Source: Adiantum capillus-veneris
Lineage: Eukaryota; Streptophyta; Polypodiopsida; Polypodiales; Pteridaceae
Assembly: GCA_014529385.2 (NCBI GenBank)
Contig: CM043946.1
Coordinates: 33,748,558 to 33,812,557, forward strand
Direction of reading: 5' to 3'
Length of the DNA: 64,000 bases
This document shows, piece by piece, positions 49,392 to 62,440 of the stretch. Under the pieces are notes generated by a model. That model did no database searches, had not been told where the DNA came from, and was given only the letters and a program-made list of their open reading frames with translations. A program made the translations under genes and the position numbers. The first letter of the stretch is position 1. Each line of letters opens with the position of its first letter.

Positions 49392-49721
49392 CATACCTGC
49401 ACACCCACATACACAGAGGTGAACTTTACAACGAACACCTCGTATCTTCGATAAAAGTAGGGAGAGGGTTCTACATTGGCCCTGCCTCCTAATGGAACAA
49501 GAAGCAAGATTACTACATATTACAAGGAATTAATGTAGGAGGTGGCATTTGTGTGGTGTACACTAGGTACTCAATATGTTGATTTTACACACAGATAGCT
49601 GGTTGTTCTCTAATGAATAAAAGATTTAAAAAAATTGGTGATGTCCTCAAATTGTGCACAACTTGCTATGGTGATAGAATCTAGATCATGAATAGTTGCC
49701 AAGCGACCAACTCATTCCGTT
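48558..49721. other. No gene; contains short (CT)n
   Basis: (CT)n at about 49357-49390. Nothing else recognised. Confidence 0.5.
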
Positions 49722-50360
49722 TTGGAAATCATGGGAGTGAGGTTAAGCTCTTGGAAGGAACCTAGGATTCAAAGACAACCAATTATTTGCAATGTCGCCA
49801 AGACGTCCTCAACAAGAGGAAGAAGACCTACTACAAGGTGGAAGCACGACAACTTTTACCAAATAGCATGTCCATGGATATTTCTAGATGACACGTGCTA
49901 TTTTCCTTTTCCCTTATTTGAAAAGACAACTTTCCATAGTTATATAGGCAACAATTACTATCCACACGACTCCCTCTCACATCTTTAGCTGCTGAGAGTA
50001 TAGCAAGTGCAAGAGTTATGCAAGGCTACCAATGTTGAAGAAGAATCAAAGAACACATTTATCTATGAGATAGTGAAGTACTTCAATGATAGGACCCAAA
50101 GCATGGAGAAGAAAGTTAAGCGTGAGAGCCTTTATTGGATTTTGGAACATCCAACAATGCTTGGACTACTTGATAAAACCTTGTGGGAGGAGCAAGAAGT
50201 GCAAGCAACTCTACTAGCTAATGTCCACATAATATTGGCAATTGTTAAGAAACCCTCAAACAAAGATGAGTTGTTTCTTAAGAAAAGTACTTTGGCAATG
50301 CTGATGAACTCATCTCAAGACTTTCCTATGGCCAAGTGGAAAGGGTATCTAGCTTTGTAA
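49722..50360 (+). pseudogene. Unassigned coding-like stretch
   Basis: One frame runs from 49722 to 50360 with stops only around 49986-50004. The second half (50007-50360) reads like a folded, charged, helical protein: KNTFIYEIVKYFNDRTQSME, KRESLYWILEHPTMLGLLDK, ANVHIILAIVKKPSNKDELF. I recognise no family. It could be an exon or fragment of a host or transposon gene. There is no nearby promoter or partner exon that I can support. Confidence 0.35.
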
Positions 50361-51198
50361 GTCATCCTTGTGCAGGGCAAGGTCTAGTGTCCAAGCTACC
50401 TTAGATCGTTGTTCTGGCTTATTCTCATAAGAAAATCATGAACATCTTCTTCTAAATTCCCAAAGAAGATTGGAATGTCCTCAACGGGATGGAGTGTCAT
50501 GGTAGTCTCTCAATGCTAGACCCACAAAAAGGTTAGTTCAAAATAATTATCTTTTCTCATGACATGCAACTAACATAAATTCTAGATTCTTATGTGAAAT
50601 TCTTTTTTCCTATTTTATGTTATGCTAATCCATAACATATTCTGCTAAGTTGCACTAGAACAAGATGAAGACATGAACATCAAAGGATTTGTGATAGTCA
50701 ACAAGAGGTAGGATGTCAGGGTTAGGTGATGCAATAATTTTTCTACTCTTTGAGCACCAAAAATGTGAAACCATTTTTTGTTGAAAATGGATCTTCCTAC
50801 TAATTACAACATTTATTCTAATGTCTTAATGTCTGGAGTGAAATGGAAGAGTGTAGAGTGAAATAGAAGGGGGAAATCTCTATGCTTAGACCATTATCCA
50901 TGAGCTATGTATGCATTAATGCTTAAAATAGAACAAAAATATATATGTCTAAACTAAGGTCGTATCTAATGAGAGGCAAAATAAAAGGATCTACTAAAGA
51001 GTTTATTTTGGCCAACCTAAGAGGACCTAAAATTCTATAAATTACACGTTGAAATTGCAACTTAGTACTACCAATAATATGCACCTTTTGCCTTGTAATG
51101 GGAACAAATGGGTCATACAAGTTTTTGTGATTCATAGAATCTACTTGATTATGCTAAAAGCCAAGCATTCATACAATATGCAACAACAAGGGGTCCTC
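50361..51198. other. No gene recognised
   Basis: AT-rich; probably the leader side of the element whose primer site is at 51199. Confidence 0.4.
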
Positions 51199-51211
51199 AG
51201 TGAGGGCACCA
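51199..51211 (-). promoter_or_regulatory. Primer-binding site like that of element A
   Basis: Minus strand TGGTGCCCTCACT, one base from element A's site. A likely LTR border tgacgtcgtcc follows at 51216, and the element-A-like phrase caccacctagttttgg is at 51360. Confidence 0.55.
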
Positions 51212-51388
51212 AAATTGACGTCGTCCGGGGGTGGGCAACAAGGAGAGTGGCCTCTAAGCACCCTTCAAGGCTCCCGTGCTACTCAATTGGGTTGGGGTTT
51301 CAAAAAACAACAAACACACACACACAAATCCACAACCAAAACTTGTACAAATTTGGGACACCACCTAGTTTTGGATGCAAACTAGGAC

Positions 51389-51389
<1 letters not shown>

Positions 51390-51442
<53 letters not shown>
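51390..51442. repeat. (GA)n microsatellite in LTR-like sequence
   Basis: About 26 units, directly after a phrase (aggacgtag) similar to that before the repeats of element A's LTR. Confidence 0.95.
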
Positions 51443-51445
<3 letters not shown>

Positions 51446-53499
51446 TCAGGTTGCTTTGAAATGTAACGACTATGATTTGGATCACTTTTCAGGTCTTTAC
51501 CATCAAATTTTGAGAAGTTCAGAGTTATGGTCATTTTTGCCAAAATATGGTTTTCAACAATTTTTGCCCTGATCTTTCAATCCAAATTTGATGGTGATAG
51601 TTTCTACTTAACCTACTCCTAAGTACTGTAAGGAAACATGAAACAAAAACAAACAAAATGGTACAAAATAAATTCAAAACAAGAAACAGTTTAGCACTCT
51701 GAAAGCAACAAGAATTGAAGAATGAAATGCTTTTGGCTATCTCACTCATAACCCTTTTTACCTCTTGAGAATATATATCAACTTCTAGACTCTACCAAAA
51801 GCACTAAAGCCCATGTCTAGCTGCTTCACTGATAAGGTGTAAATGGAATGGAAAGACAAACGTTCTTTGAAAAAGAGCGCTCTAACTATGCACTAGATTA
51901 CTCACCACCTAAGGATTATTATCCCCAACAGCGGTGTCAATGTTAGCGGGTCGCCGCGTCGGATGTCTGTAGCATAGCTATCTGGCACTAACATAATGTC
52001 AATACTCAGGGAAGTGACTTAGATGGGGCACGGAGACTTTTGAAGTTGTCAACCTCAAGACGTGAACCTAACAAGCAAACACACCAACTCAACAAGAAAA
52101 CCACCACTCAATGCTCAAGAAAGTGTGCCTATGTCCTTTCTCACTCCTCTAGGTCATCACACCATTTTGACACTCGAACAAACTCAAAATGCAATGAAAC
52201 TTTAGGAGGAGGTCTAGGACACCTAGACACTATCCTACCAACTATGGTCACAATCCCAAAAGGTACCAAAATCACAATCCATCATGAAAAAGGTCTTGAA
52301 AATTGTAACAAGTCAGACCAGAAAGGTCACCCTATGGTCTAGGGATACTCTCCTATGGTCAAAGCGCCAAAAAAAGTGGTTTAAGCATTCAATTCTGATG
52401 ATTAGGCTCACTAATGCGTAGTTGCAAACCTCAACAAAAGTGAAAATTCTTACACTTGAATGAAAGAGCAAAGAAAAAGGAACATAATGCAAGTTTCAAA
52501 ATCAGAAACGGATTACCCAATCATTAGAAAATTTGATTATAATTTGGAGCTTCATAGATGCTTGAGCGTACATACAACAAAGCTCTTTCTTCTTCTAAAG
52601 ATAAGCCTCCTCCACATTAAGGTTATTGACCTTATACCTAGGGATTTCCAAATGGTCAATGGCCAACTCACACGAGCCTTTACAAGTATCATGACATATT
52701 ACAACTTAGGGAGCTGACCTGCTACTTTGAAATCAGGATTTACAAAGAGTATCACTACACTAGCTTAAAAAAATATTAGAGTACAAATGTAATGTTTGGC
52801 TACGTGTCCGACAAGGTGGGCGCCTGTTCGATCAATCCGCTAACAATAACCATAAAGTGGTGAATGCAAACCTTCTTGCATATCCTATGCCACATACGAT
52901 ATCCAACCTCATCACCTAGTACCATCAACCCCAAATCCATAGAATCGCCTTCTTTGACGGATTTACCGGTACATGTGGAGCCAAATTGCCCAGACAATGC
53001 TTCGCGCATGTACGTTTCTTTGTTTTTCTCTTCATGTATGTCCTCTACTATCAAATCATCACACAAAGAAGAGAGGAACTCATCACATACCTCCTCGTCA
53101 AGTAGGAGAGAATCATCGATGACCTCTTTGCCATAATCTGACTCTTTATGTATATCTTTGCCTTCATGCTAATGTGAGGAGGCTTACCCACCCCCTTTGT
53201 CTTGGACATCATTTTCTTTGCCTTGATTTCTCGAGGATCTTTGATCTTTGTATCTGCTTCAAAAATTAGAGCCTCTGACACTTGCATGGGTGGCTTAATC
53301 TCCTCTACCACATGATGATCTTCTCCCTCTATCAATACATGAGAATCCAGTGCATCTGTTGTCCCCTCTTTGTGTATATCCTCATTTACAAATATTTCAT
53401 CCTCATTGATGAGATCCTCCTTCTCAGGCATAGATGTATAACACATAGGGAGCACCAATGAAACACAATATGGAATAGAGCTTACCCATGGAGAACTTG
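51443..53499 (-). other. LTR and gag-side sequence, no resolved gene
   Basis: The minus-strand frame 53066-52800 (EDIHEEKNKETYMREALSGQ...) and 53554-53051 look like downstream parts of the gag polyprotein at 53500-54145, acidic and without a clear motif. Confidence 0.35.
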
Positions 53500-54145
53500 C
53501 AACCACTGCATGTCGACAATTGTGAATGGCTTCTACATGCACTGCATCTTGCAAGGTTGTCCAAACAAAATCATAATCACTAGGCTTAAGCTACCCCTTT
53601 CCAACTTCTTATTCACTTTTCTACTCTTCACTTTGGCAATGTACACTGCATTTGCATAGGCCTCTGCACCAGAAAACTACACCTTTTCTCGAATCTTGGG
53701 ATGTAAGCACTCCAAAAATCTCTCTAATTTGAAGTAGTCGTTGCCTCGGGACTATGTAGCAACTTCTAATTGTTGCCAAATATCTTCAAATTGCTTTGAA
53801 AAGGTTGCAAACTCACCACTTACATCTTGCTTCAAGACCTTCAAATTTGCATCCAATTTTGTAGGCAAAATACTCTGCTCGAAGTCTTGGATAAATCAAG
53901 TTTGAACCACCTTCTATGGCTGCCAATCGAGAGCTTCCAATCCTCAAACCAAGCTTTGGCCTTCCCTCACATCACCAGTTGTACAGCCCTTGACTTGGCT
54001 TTGTCAGTCACCATCCACATTGACAACATCCAGAGCTCCACATCTGACATCCAATCTTCAGTATCTTGTTCACCAGAGAGCACTTTCCACAATCTGGCAC
54101 CATGTTATAGAACCATGCCATCCCTCGAGCAATTAGCATGAATCT
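53500..54145 (-). pseudogene. Gypsy gag remnant related by primer site to element A
   Basis: Minus-strand text in shifting frames: DKAKSRAVQLV, GKAKAWFEDWKLSIGSH, EFATFSKQFEDIWQQLEVAT, YFKLERFLECLHPKIREKV, GAEAYANAVYIAKVKSRK. The W-based block followed by an L-ERFL-CL-P-IR-KV block matches retrotransposon gag domains. Stops and frameshifts are frequent. It lies directly after a primer site, as gag should. No RT was found downstream. Confidence 0.6.
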
Positions 54146-54159
54146 ATGTGGGGGCACCA
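54146..54159 (-). promoter_or_regulatory. Primer-binding site like that of element A
   Basis: Minus strand TGGTGCCCCCACAT, sharing 12 bases with element A's site. Sequence beyond (aagatggaaaggggaaaac) resembles the start of element A's LTR. Confidence 0.6.
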
Positions 54160-56210
54160 CAAGATGGAAAGGGGAAAACACCCAACACACAATATGATTG
54201 CCTCTCTATAGCCCAGTGATTCCATAACACCCCTATCCCTTAATAATCACACACCCAAACTCCCAATCTGTAGATGACTACTACCCTTGCCTGAACCCGA
54301 CCAACCCTAATGGCATACAATAAACCACCAAGCATGTCAACATGGATTCACCCTTAGACTCTTGAGAGCACCCTCATCCATAGATACACAATCCCATATT
54401 TGACAATACCCACAATCACTTTAAAAAACCTTGGCATACATCGCCGTTAAATAGGGAGCACCTACAAACTTGACCTATCCAAGCTTTATACCCTTTTTAC
54501 CCCCCTCATGCACACAAAGACCACTCAGATACATGACACACACATAGGATGAGAGAAAACAAGAAAATGGTAATGTTTGCACAAGTAGTAAAGGTATGGA
54601 GACTATGACAGTTCTGATTCGACTAGTTTCAAGAGAGTACAGTAATGGAATTGTACAAAAGATGTACTCCTTAGTGTAGCATTTGATGATATCATGATGG
54701 AATATGAGCGAGAGGGTGTGTACTGCTACCCTCCTCTTGTCAGTGCTAAGAACTCATGCAACAGTGACCCTTTTCATTTGTTGTCTTCAAGACTCCTTCT
54801 CTTGCAACAAGTGGCCCTTCACCACCTTTCAGTTTCTTTATTTGCCCTTGATGACCCCAACTACCTTCTGCAAAACAACATCCCTCTCTCCTTCTGCGGG
54901 TTGTTCAGGTTGCTCACATTCTCTCTGTATATCTCCTACACAATAGCCCCCTCTATCATGCAACTTTCACTTCCTTATATTGTTCACGGTTTGCCTCCTT
55001 CTGTAGCGCCATCTCCAGTTGTTCGTCCTTCTCCTGCGGTGGCCACTTTTCACAACATCCCATTTTTGTCCTTCACTTGACCTTGCAACCTATGACTCCC
55101 CTTACCTCCATGTCTCGATGCTTACGGCCAACCAATTGCACCCTCTAAGGCCCTTCATCTTACACCATTCATGGCACCCCTTCCTTTGCAACCCCAAGGT
55201 GCTCACGGGACCCTCTTGCTTGATTATTGTAGCACCACCACCTTTATCTATTATGTCACATGGCCTCCACAGATCCCCCGCTATCAACCACCCCCTTGGT
55301 TATGCAACTCCCTCTTTCAATATCTGCATGCCTCCTATGGCGACTGCAATATCCATGTTTTTTGTGGTTCTCTCATACAGTTCCTTCTCTACTCGAATCT
55401 CACGTGATCAATAGTCACCCACAGTGCTTTGGAGTAGCACCCACCCTTCATCAATCCCCCATGCAGCTCTTGATTTTTTCTGTATCTCTCCAGTATTGTA
55501 TGGTTTGCACCACCCTTAGCTGGAAAAATAAGGTCCACTATTTTTAAGAAAATCTCAACTTGGCCTTGTTTCACACCACTGCATTTCCCATAGTAGGAAA
55601 AAATCCTGCTTAACTTCACACTACACTCCCTTTGTTGATGACCTTGCCTTCACAACCACACCATGCAAAACTCTGATCCTCCACCATCCAAGTAGGAGAA
55701 AACTTTCTCTTTAACCTCTTTTCTTGCATTCAACTACACGTCCCTAAGATCCACAATCAAACTTTAGCAATTTGATCCTCGAAGAGGTCACATGTCCACT
55801 GCCAAATCAAATGGGACTTGCATATGAGCATATATCCATAGAGAGCACCACATCCAAAGCTTCACACTCATTTGTGAATATAGTTGGTTTCATAAAGAGG
55901 ACTTTCAGAGAGAAAAACCTCCAAGAATAGCACGATCATCATGACCATCTTCGATTTTGAGCTCAATATGATGCTTGATTGGTGAACAACCATGCACCTT
56001 CTCTCAAGCACATAAACAACCTTGACACTTCTAATCTCTGTCACCAATTCAACATATATACCACAACTATATGGCCTTTAAGCTTCTTGACTAATAGAGC
56101 TCCAAATCAACAACTTGACCTGCAAAATGTCCCATTTGGCATGCACATCCCAGTGGTGCTTGTTGACCCCTGCATCAAATAGCTACCCGAGCGCTTTGCC
56201 ATATGCTTGC
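54160..56210. other. Probable LTR and flanking sequence, no gene
   Basis: Pyrimidine-rich on the plus strand; the long open frames at 54694-55547 have overlapping alternatives in several frames and a biased composition, so I do not call them genes. Confidence 0.4.
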
Positions 56211-58170
56211 AAACCTCCATATACCAGCTCCCTAGGCCGACCAAGTTTGACTGCACCACCGTGTTGTGCAATTGGGGTTGCGGCTACCACAAGCAAGAAA
56301 AACAACAACAAGCCCACATCCAAACAAGTGTAGGGGCACCACCTAGCTAGAGAGCCAAGTAAGACTCAAGAGGGGAGAATCCACAAGCAAGAAGGAAGTG
56401 TACACTAACACTCACACCAATGCTACACACCAACACACCAAAACACACACACACAGAGCACCCACAGTGAGATCTTATGCAAGGATTTAACTTCAATTTT
56501 AATGATTGATGTGGATGTATAAACAACTTGGAGGAGAGTCAAGAAACACAATTAATCTTGATGATGTTGCAATCTACACATTATCTTAGGGTTATGGGAA
56601 CCCCCTCACCGTAAAACCCTCTTACAATGTGTTCCCAAGCAACAAAACAAACACAAGCTCTCTTGAGTCACATACAAGAAAACGCTACAAAAGAACTCCA
56701 AAATGAGAACACTTAAACTTAAACCAAACAAGATGAGGTTGCCAAACGTGAATTGGAGAGACTCAAGATAGATTTTTGGACCACGGTTGCCCCTAATTAT
56801 TGATTCATTTGATGTGCAAGAGTAGGTACAACCTTGATTGGAAGCTATGAATCACTCACTTCCTTGCAATGCCACAACTAGCTCTTAAAGAAGCTTTCAT
56901 ATGCACCACTAGTAATGGTGTATAGAGAGCTCCCGCTCTCCCTACAACTAAGACGGAGAATGATATGCTCAACATAGCGTGCAATAGTGTAGAGAGCATT
57001 CCTTTCACAAAGAGGAAGAGCTCTATTTATAGGCGAGGAGAGTCCTTACTAGGATTATCTCCTAATAAATATTTACATAGAAAAACATGTTTATGAATTT
57101 TTTATATGTTCTTATGAGATGAGGCTCTCTTGTCTCTTGAGTCAATGAATGTGGGATCAAGATTAGAGAGTTATGGAGGTGAAATAGAGAAAATTCAAGA
57201 GAGGTGAGTGATTATTTATGTGAGGTTGCCTTTTTCCAAGGTAGAGTAGAGTGGGTGAAATTTACAAGAGAGGGTTAGTAATTAGTGTCATTAATCACTA
57301 AAAAAAGGTTAGTAATATACTTACAACACGTAGAATGACTTGAAGGTCTAAGGAAAAAGGGGTGAATGAGATGGGTGAACCCTTAAGAACGTGAATCCTT
57401 GGGGAATCTTGGGCTCACCCATGCAAAGATTGTCGATTATGACTATCGGTCTTCTTCTTCTTCTTCTTCATGCCACCGCCATAGTTGAACACCAAAAAGA
57501 AAATGAGGGTTTTTCCATTTTGCAGAGGTTAAACATTGTTAGGTTGCTGAATTTTTATGCATTTTTGAAAAAGTGAAATAAATTTGTAATATGGGAGTAA
57601 TAGAGAGAGATATAGAGATGGTGTATGTAGGTAGAGATTGAAAAGAGAGATATGGGTGTGATAGGGGAGGGTAATGGTGAGGAGGGTGAGGAAACCATGG
57701 AAGGTGCAGGTTTGAGTGAGGTATGGAGAGAAGGGAATGTGTGTGTGTGTGTAAATAAGGGAGTGTGAAAAAATTAGGAAGACTCTTGTGTGCATTATGT
57801 GGGCATACTAGGGTTTACCAAAAAATTCGTATCTCCTAGCCATAAGTCCAAAAAATTATGAAGAAAATTGGACAAAATTTATCAAGTTATAAAGTATAAT
57901 TTTTGTATTTTTCATTGGTTCAAATGCGGATGGGAGATGGTCCTTTTTTTGGTTGAACCACCATGTGGATCCAAGAGTGTGTCCCTCCATGCATTAGGGC
58001 ATGAAATTGATGATTGAGATGTTCTTTACTAGGTGAGCCCAAGGCTCTTTTTGTAGTATCTCAACACACAAGCCACCACATGGCATTAAATTTAAATTTA
58101 AAAAAAAACATCACTATGATGAACAACTCTTAAAAAAACTCCGTCGTGAAAAGCTACCAAAAAGAACTAT
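56210..58170. other. LTR-like sequence sharing text with 51.2-51.4 kb
   Basis: gcaattggggttg, aaaaacaacaac and ggggcaccacctag (56258-56345) occur in the same order as at 51279-51369 and partly in element A's LTR. A TATA-like tatttataggcg is near 57025. No gene recognised. Confidence 0.4.
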
Positions 58171-59776
58171 GTGTTGCTCAATTGCTCTCATAAGCAGTTT
58201 GTTTGCAGATCATCAAGCTGGAGAGTACTTCGGATTGAGGTGATTAGGACTCTCAAATATCAGATATTTCTCGTGCTCGCTACTTGCACTTTTAACAGAG
58301 AGTGTGAGGGGATTAGTGGCAGACAACTGATCAATGTCGAGGGAAAGGAATTGGGGAGTATTGTCACTTATAGTGCAAGTCGTGGTCTGATGAGCCGTCA
58401 ACTTTAGTCGCACTCCTCGTCTAGTTCTGTTGATAGCCAACCTGATGAGGCAAGCATTTTGAAACAATCTGCAGACAAACAAAAATATCTCTCATGACCA
58501 ATTCAACGCAGAATATGGTGTCTGCTGGATTTGGTTTATGTGTAGCTCCAAGGACATGCAACAACATTGCAATGGAAGTCAAGTACTCGATCACGCAGGT
58601 GCCTATGTTGCCGACCACGATCAAAATAATAGTCAAAGAGCACAAGCGAAAGCTAATTCTTTTTTCCACACAAAGAGATTTGATGTTGGAGAAACCAAAG
58701 AACACGGATTGCGGAGTAATGGCATTTTGGGAGACATGCATACCAATATGTTAGCAACTATTAGCCACCAGCAACGGTTCACTTTTACCCATTCAACAAC
58801 TAGGTGAGAAACTTTACAGACAATATGACCAATATTGCAGCATGTAAAGATATTTTCTTGATAATAACCATGATTCGGTGGCGGATCCTATGAGCAAAGG
58901 TCCATGCACGCACCAAATATGAGATCAAGTTCAGATGGCTGCAGATGGTAAACATCAAATTGGAGGAGGGTTGTCTGGACAGAGGGGTTGGTTCGGGTGT
59001 TGCGGATTGGAGGGTCACCAAGTCTTGAGAAGGAGAGTTGGTTGCATGGGTGGTGGCGGCGACATCAATTGGACTGAACATATGGAATTTTGTTTTATGC
59101 CTAAAAGGGCCAGATTTCTCACAGGCTTCATGTTGCCACCTCACTTGTATGATTAACAGAACTACTATTACGTTTGTCTTAAGCATTGGCTTCTACATCT
59201 TTTGGAGGGATCGCACCTTCACAGCCTTCAAGTTGCTTTTTTTGACTAGAGATATTAGTTTCTAATAGATGGTTGTTTCACCCCTTGCACATCAAAAGTG
59301 GTTATTGGAGGCCCAAAATTCATGAATTTTTAGAGTTGTATTTTTTACTGCTGAAAGCATGGGACCCAGGAAAGTTTAAAATCAAAAGCTCAATGCAGAA
59401 AACAAATCTATTGCTCTTGAAAGTGAGATGATTGTCAAAGGCATCAATAGATCTTTTACAGTTGCTAGTGATGAGCTTGAGTATAATGTCTCTATGGCAA
59501 GAAGTCATAATTGCTGACTGAAGCAGCTTACAATACACACACAAAGAGAGATACAGAGAGAGAGAGAGAAGGTAATACTGATCAGAGGACATAGGACATA
59601 AAGTTACATATGCATGTTTTGTGTATGGCAGGGAGGACATATATTCACAACACTATACGTTCCAATTGCACAAGCGCAGCTCCAACTCGATAACACTGCA
59701 AGGTTTGTTATCTCCATCCAATTTCCCATGCGCACGCGTTTGCTTGGTGCAACACATAAATGCTATGGGGCACGGC
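58171..59776. other. No gene recognised; overlapping short frames
   Basis: Frames on both strands (58421-58807 and 58800-59186) overlap and match nothing I know. Confidence 0.4.
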
Positions 59777-59930
59777 ATGGCTTTTGTTTCTTATAATTTT
59801 TTACAGAGACCACAGTGCCAGATCTCCACCATACTTTTGTATGGCACCTCTGTATGGCTTTTGTTTCTTATAATTTTTTACAGAGACCACAGTGCCAGCT
59901 CTCCACCATACTTTTGTATGGCACCTCTGT
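59777..59930. repeat. 77-bp tandem duplication, nearly identical
   Basis: atggcttttgtttctt starts at 59777 and 59854. The two units differ at one base that I can see (agatctcc versus agctctcc), so the duplication is recent. Confidence 0.9.
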
Positions 59931-60742
59931 ATGACGTGCACTGTATACTTTGCACTTTCAATCTATGACATTCCATTGCAAGACGATATGTTTGACTATT
60001 CACTTTTCTTTTCTGTAGCTTGACTCAAATATTGCCCTGTAGATTGGACAATAAAAAAGAAAAAATACAATATTGCTGGTCAGTAAAGCACCTCATTTAT
60101 TGTTGCAGCTGATTCATGATTTATCTATTTTCTTGCTTTAGAATTTTCCGCATTACTTTCTTTACTTCGGTTCATTTGGATCTCATTTTCAGAACTATAC
60201 ACTCGATGTCAATCAACATATGCATATGTTAGTTACACACGAAACTCTTGGCATACAATTGCTAGCCAATGCATTTGATATATTACAATACTGAATACAC
60301 AAGTAGTGAATGCATGTGGTGTATCATAGTAGTGAATTAACCTTGTGCATCTTTACTTTAGCTTTGAATAATTGATACCATACCAGGAGTCTAAATAATT
60401 GATTCCATACTATATATGTCCTCATTTCTCTCATACTAGGTATCAGTATGAAGTTCTCGAGACCTAGAAGATTACAGTCTAAGCATCAATAAGCTAGGGA
60501 GCAAACCGGAGCCAACTTGAAACTATCTTACCATCCATATTCTAGGACATGTTTTAAAATTACTGCATTGTATAAATATTGGAGCATGCAATGTCACATC
60601 TTTGCTCGCAGTCTAGAAATATATCCCTCCTGCGCAGTGGCATACCTCACATATATAGCAGTTAACGAGATCGACAGAAAAATAAAATAGACACTCCTGT
60701 TGCCCTCACTTTTGTATTATTGTTGGGCACTTTGCCATTCGA
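59931..60742. other. No gene recognised
   Basis: Would hold the N-terminal half, including the Walker A loop, of the helicase that follows; I could not find a GxGKT motif. Confidence 0.4.
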
Positions 60743-61571
60743 GCGGCAGCAACAAGACTTAGTAGCATTGCATCTACAGTCCGTTACCAGTTCAAGATAC
60801 CAACCATGAATCAACAATATCCCCTCTCTATTCATGAGACCAATGAGAGATATTTGGACATAAAAGAGGTAGATATTATAATTATAGATGATCTATCCAT
60901 GTTAACCCAAACAACTTTTTACCTTATCGTAAGACAAAATCAACGTAACAAGAAGTACATTGGCAGATCCCTTCAATAAAAAATGTGTTCTCTTGCTTGA
61001 TAATATTTCCCAACTACCCCTAATTTGTAGTTACACATGTGAGATTTGTAACACATGTCATATCACAAGCTGGGTCCATTGTCTACATGCAAATTTCTAC
61101 AAGATGTCATGCTCTGTAAGACATGCAACGGACCTTGAATTGCTTCAGTTCTTGACCATTATCTGTGAAAGAAAACCATTTGTAGATGAGATCTATCGTA
61201 CCTTTGTGGATGCATGTATTATAGATGAAGCCCATGTGCATGACTACATCAACAACTTTATTCTGATAATTTGTACTCATAGATCAGACGTCCAATACTA
61301 TAACAACCTTGCCTTGAATTAGTTGTACAATCAAGCTGACATTGTAAAAGTTGAAATGAAGACAAACGGGGGCAACATAAATTTCCTTCAATAGTGGCTT
61401 CTAGACCCTAAGTTCAACAAGCTAGATTCGATTGCAATTGGCATGCACTCTATGATTATTGAAAACATCAACTTGACAAATGGTGCGGCAAACGGTGCAA
61501 CATGCATTGTTGATGCCATAACACAAAACACAGAAGGTGAAATTGCATGTATCATTGTCCTCATTCATTGA
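60743..61571 (+). pseudogene. Pif1-type DNA helicase remnant
   Basis: Pif1 helicases are SF1B 5'-3' DNA helicases, cellular or fused to Rep in Helitron transposons. Frame 2 (60743-60955) reads AAATRLSSIASTVRYQFKIP, like the block before Walker B. It continues VDIIIIDDLSMLTQTTFY, Walker B with DD for DE. After a frame change at about 60955, frame 0 reads NKKCVLLLDNISQLPLI, the motif III region (usually GDFRQ-LPV). Next come ELLQFLTIICERKPFVDEIY and ILIICTHRSDVQYYNNLALN, then LDSIAIGMHSMIIENINLTN followed by GAANGATCIVDAI, the GxxVMLxxNL--GLxNG block. TAGs at 61320 and 61392 and a TGA at 61569 interrupt it. Walker A and the final HKSQG motif were not found. Helitron origin is possible but no Rep domain or ends were seen. 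Confidence 0.8.
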
Positions 61572-62440
61572 AATGGGAATAACTACAAAAGAAGAAAGGC
61601 AAAACACAAATAACTATAAAAGAAGAAAGGCAAGGCACACTCGACATCCACTTTCAAAAATGCGAGCCAACGTTCTACGCTACCAACTCGACGAAACATT
61701 ATTCTTAAAATACTTTCCGTTTGCAAGAATCTACATGTAGCACGTATACTAGAAAAAACATTCATCAGTAGACAACCTCGCTTGGGTATAATCTCAAATG
61801 TAACCATCCCTATAATCTCTAATAATTGATGCACTTAACTTTGTCTCTTCTCATAAACATTATAGCATTTTTCAAATGTATATCCCTTTCACGTAGTGCT
61901 ACCCTTGCCAAATTAGTCATGCTCTTGTTCCCTTCAATGCTAAATACTAATGTCAATTTGCATGTCTTGTTATATTCTATAGGCTTTATATAGCAAGGCC
62001 CACGAAGCAAGTCTAGCTACACATGTATGGATGAGAGTTTTTGGTGAAATAAAATATGTACAAGAGGGAAGAACAAACAAACTAGTGCATTGACTTGTGA
62101 TAGGATTTTATGATAAAGAGCTAAAAATATAAAAATTAATAAAATAAAATAAGTGTCCCTCAATTATTGATTAGCATGGTAGATGATTGTGAAGTTAATT
62201 TTCTATTGTAAAGAAAAATAGATGTAATGGGTAGGAAAAATTTCATCTTGTGAGAGTGAAGGGATTTCACGTGAAGGATTTTTTGTGAATTTTGTTGGAG
62301 TGGAGTCACACCTAGCTTAGTGGAAGCTTGAGTGAGGACATCGAATGCATGAGATGTATACATGGATGACATTAAAATATATTATGGATGGTAACTATGC
62401 GAAGTGTGTTACTTAGGCTTGGTAAAAATGCACACCTTAA
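61572..62440. other. No gene; possible helicase tail
   Basis: KTFISRQPRL (near 61755) faintly resembles the FIPRI block of Pif1 proteins. A 31-35-bp imperfect direct repeat (aaaagaagaaaggcaa) is at 61586-61633. Confidence 0.35.

Noticed and set aside
54694-55547. Possible plus-strand gene of over 200 codons
   Set aside because: The openness comes from pyrimidine-rich composition; alternative frames are equally open and no motif or conserved pattern is visible.
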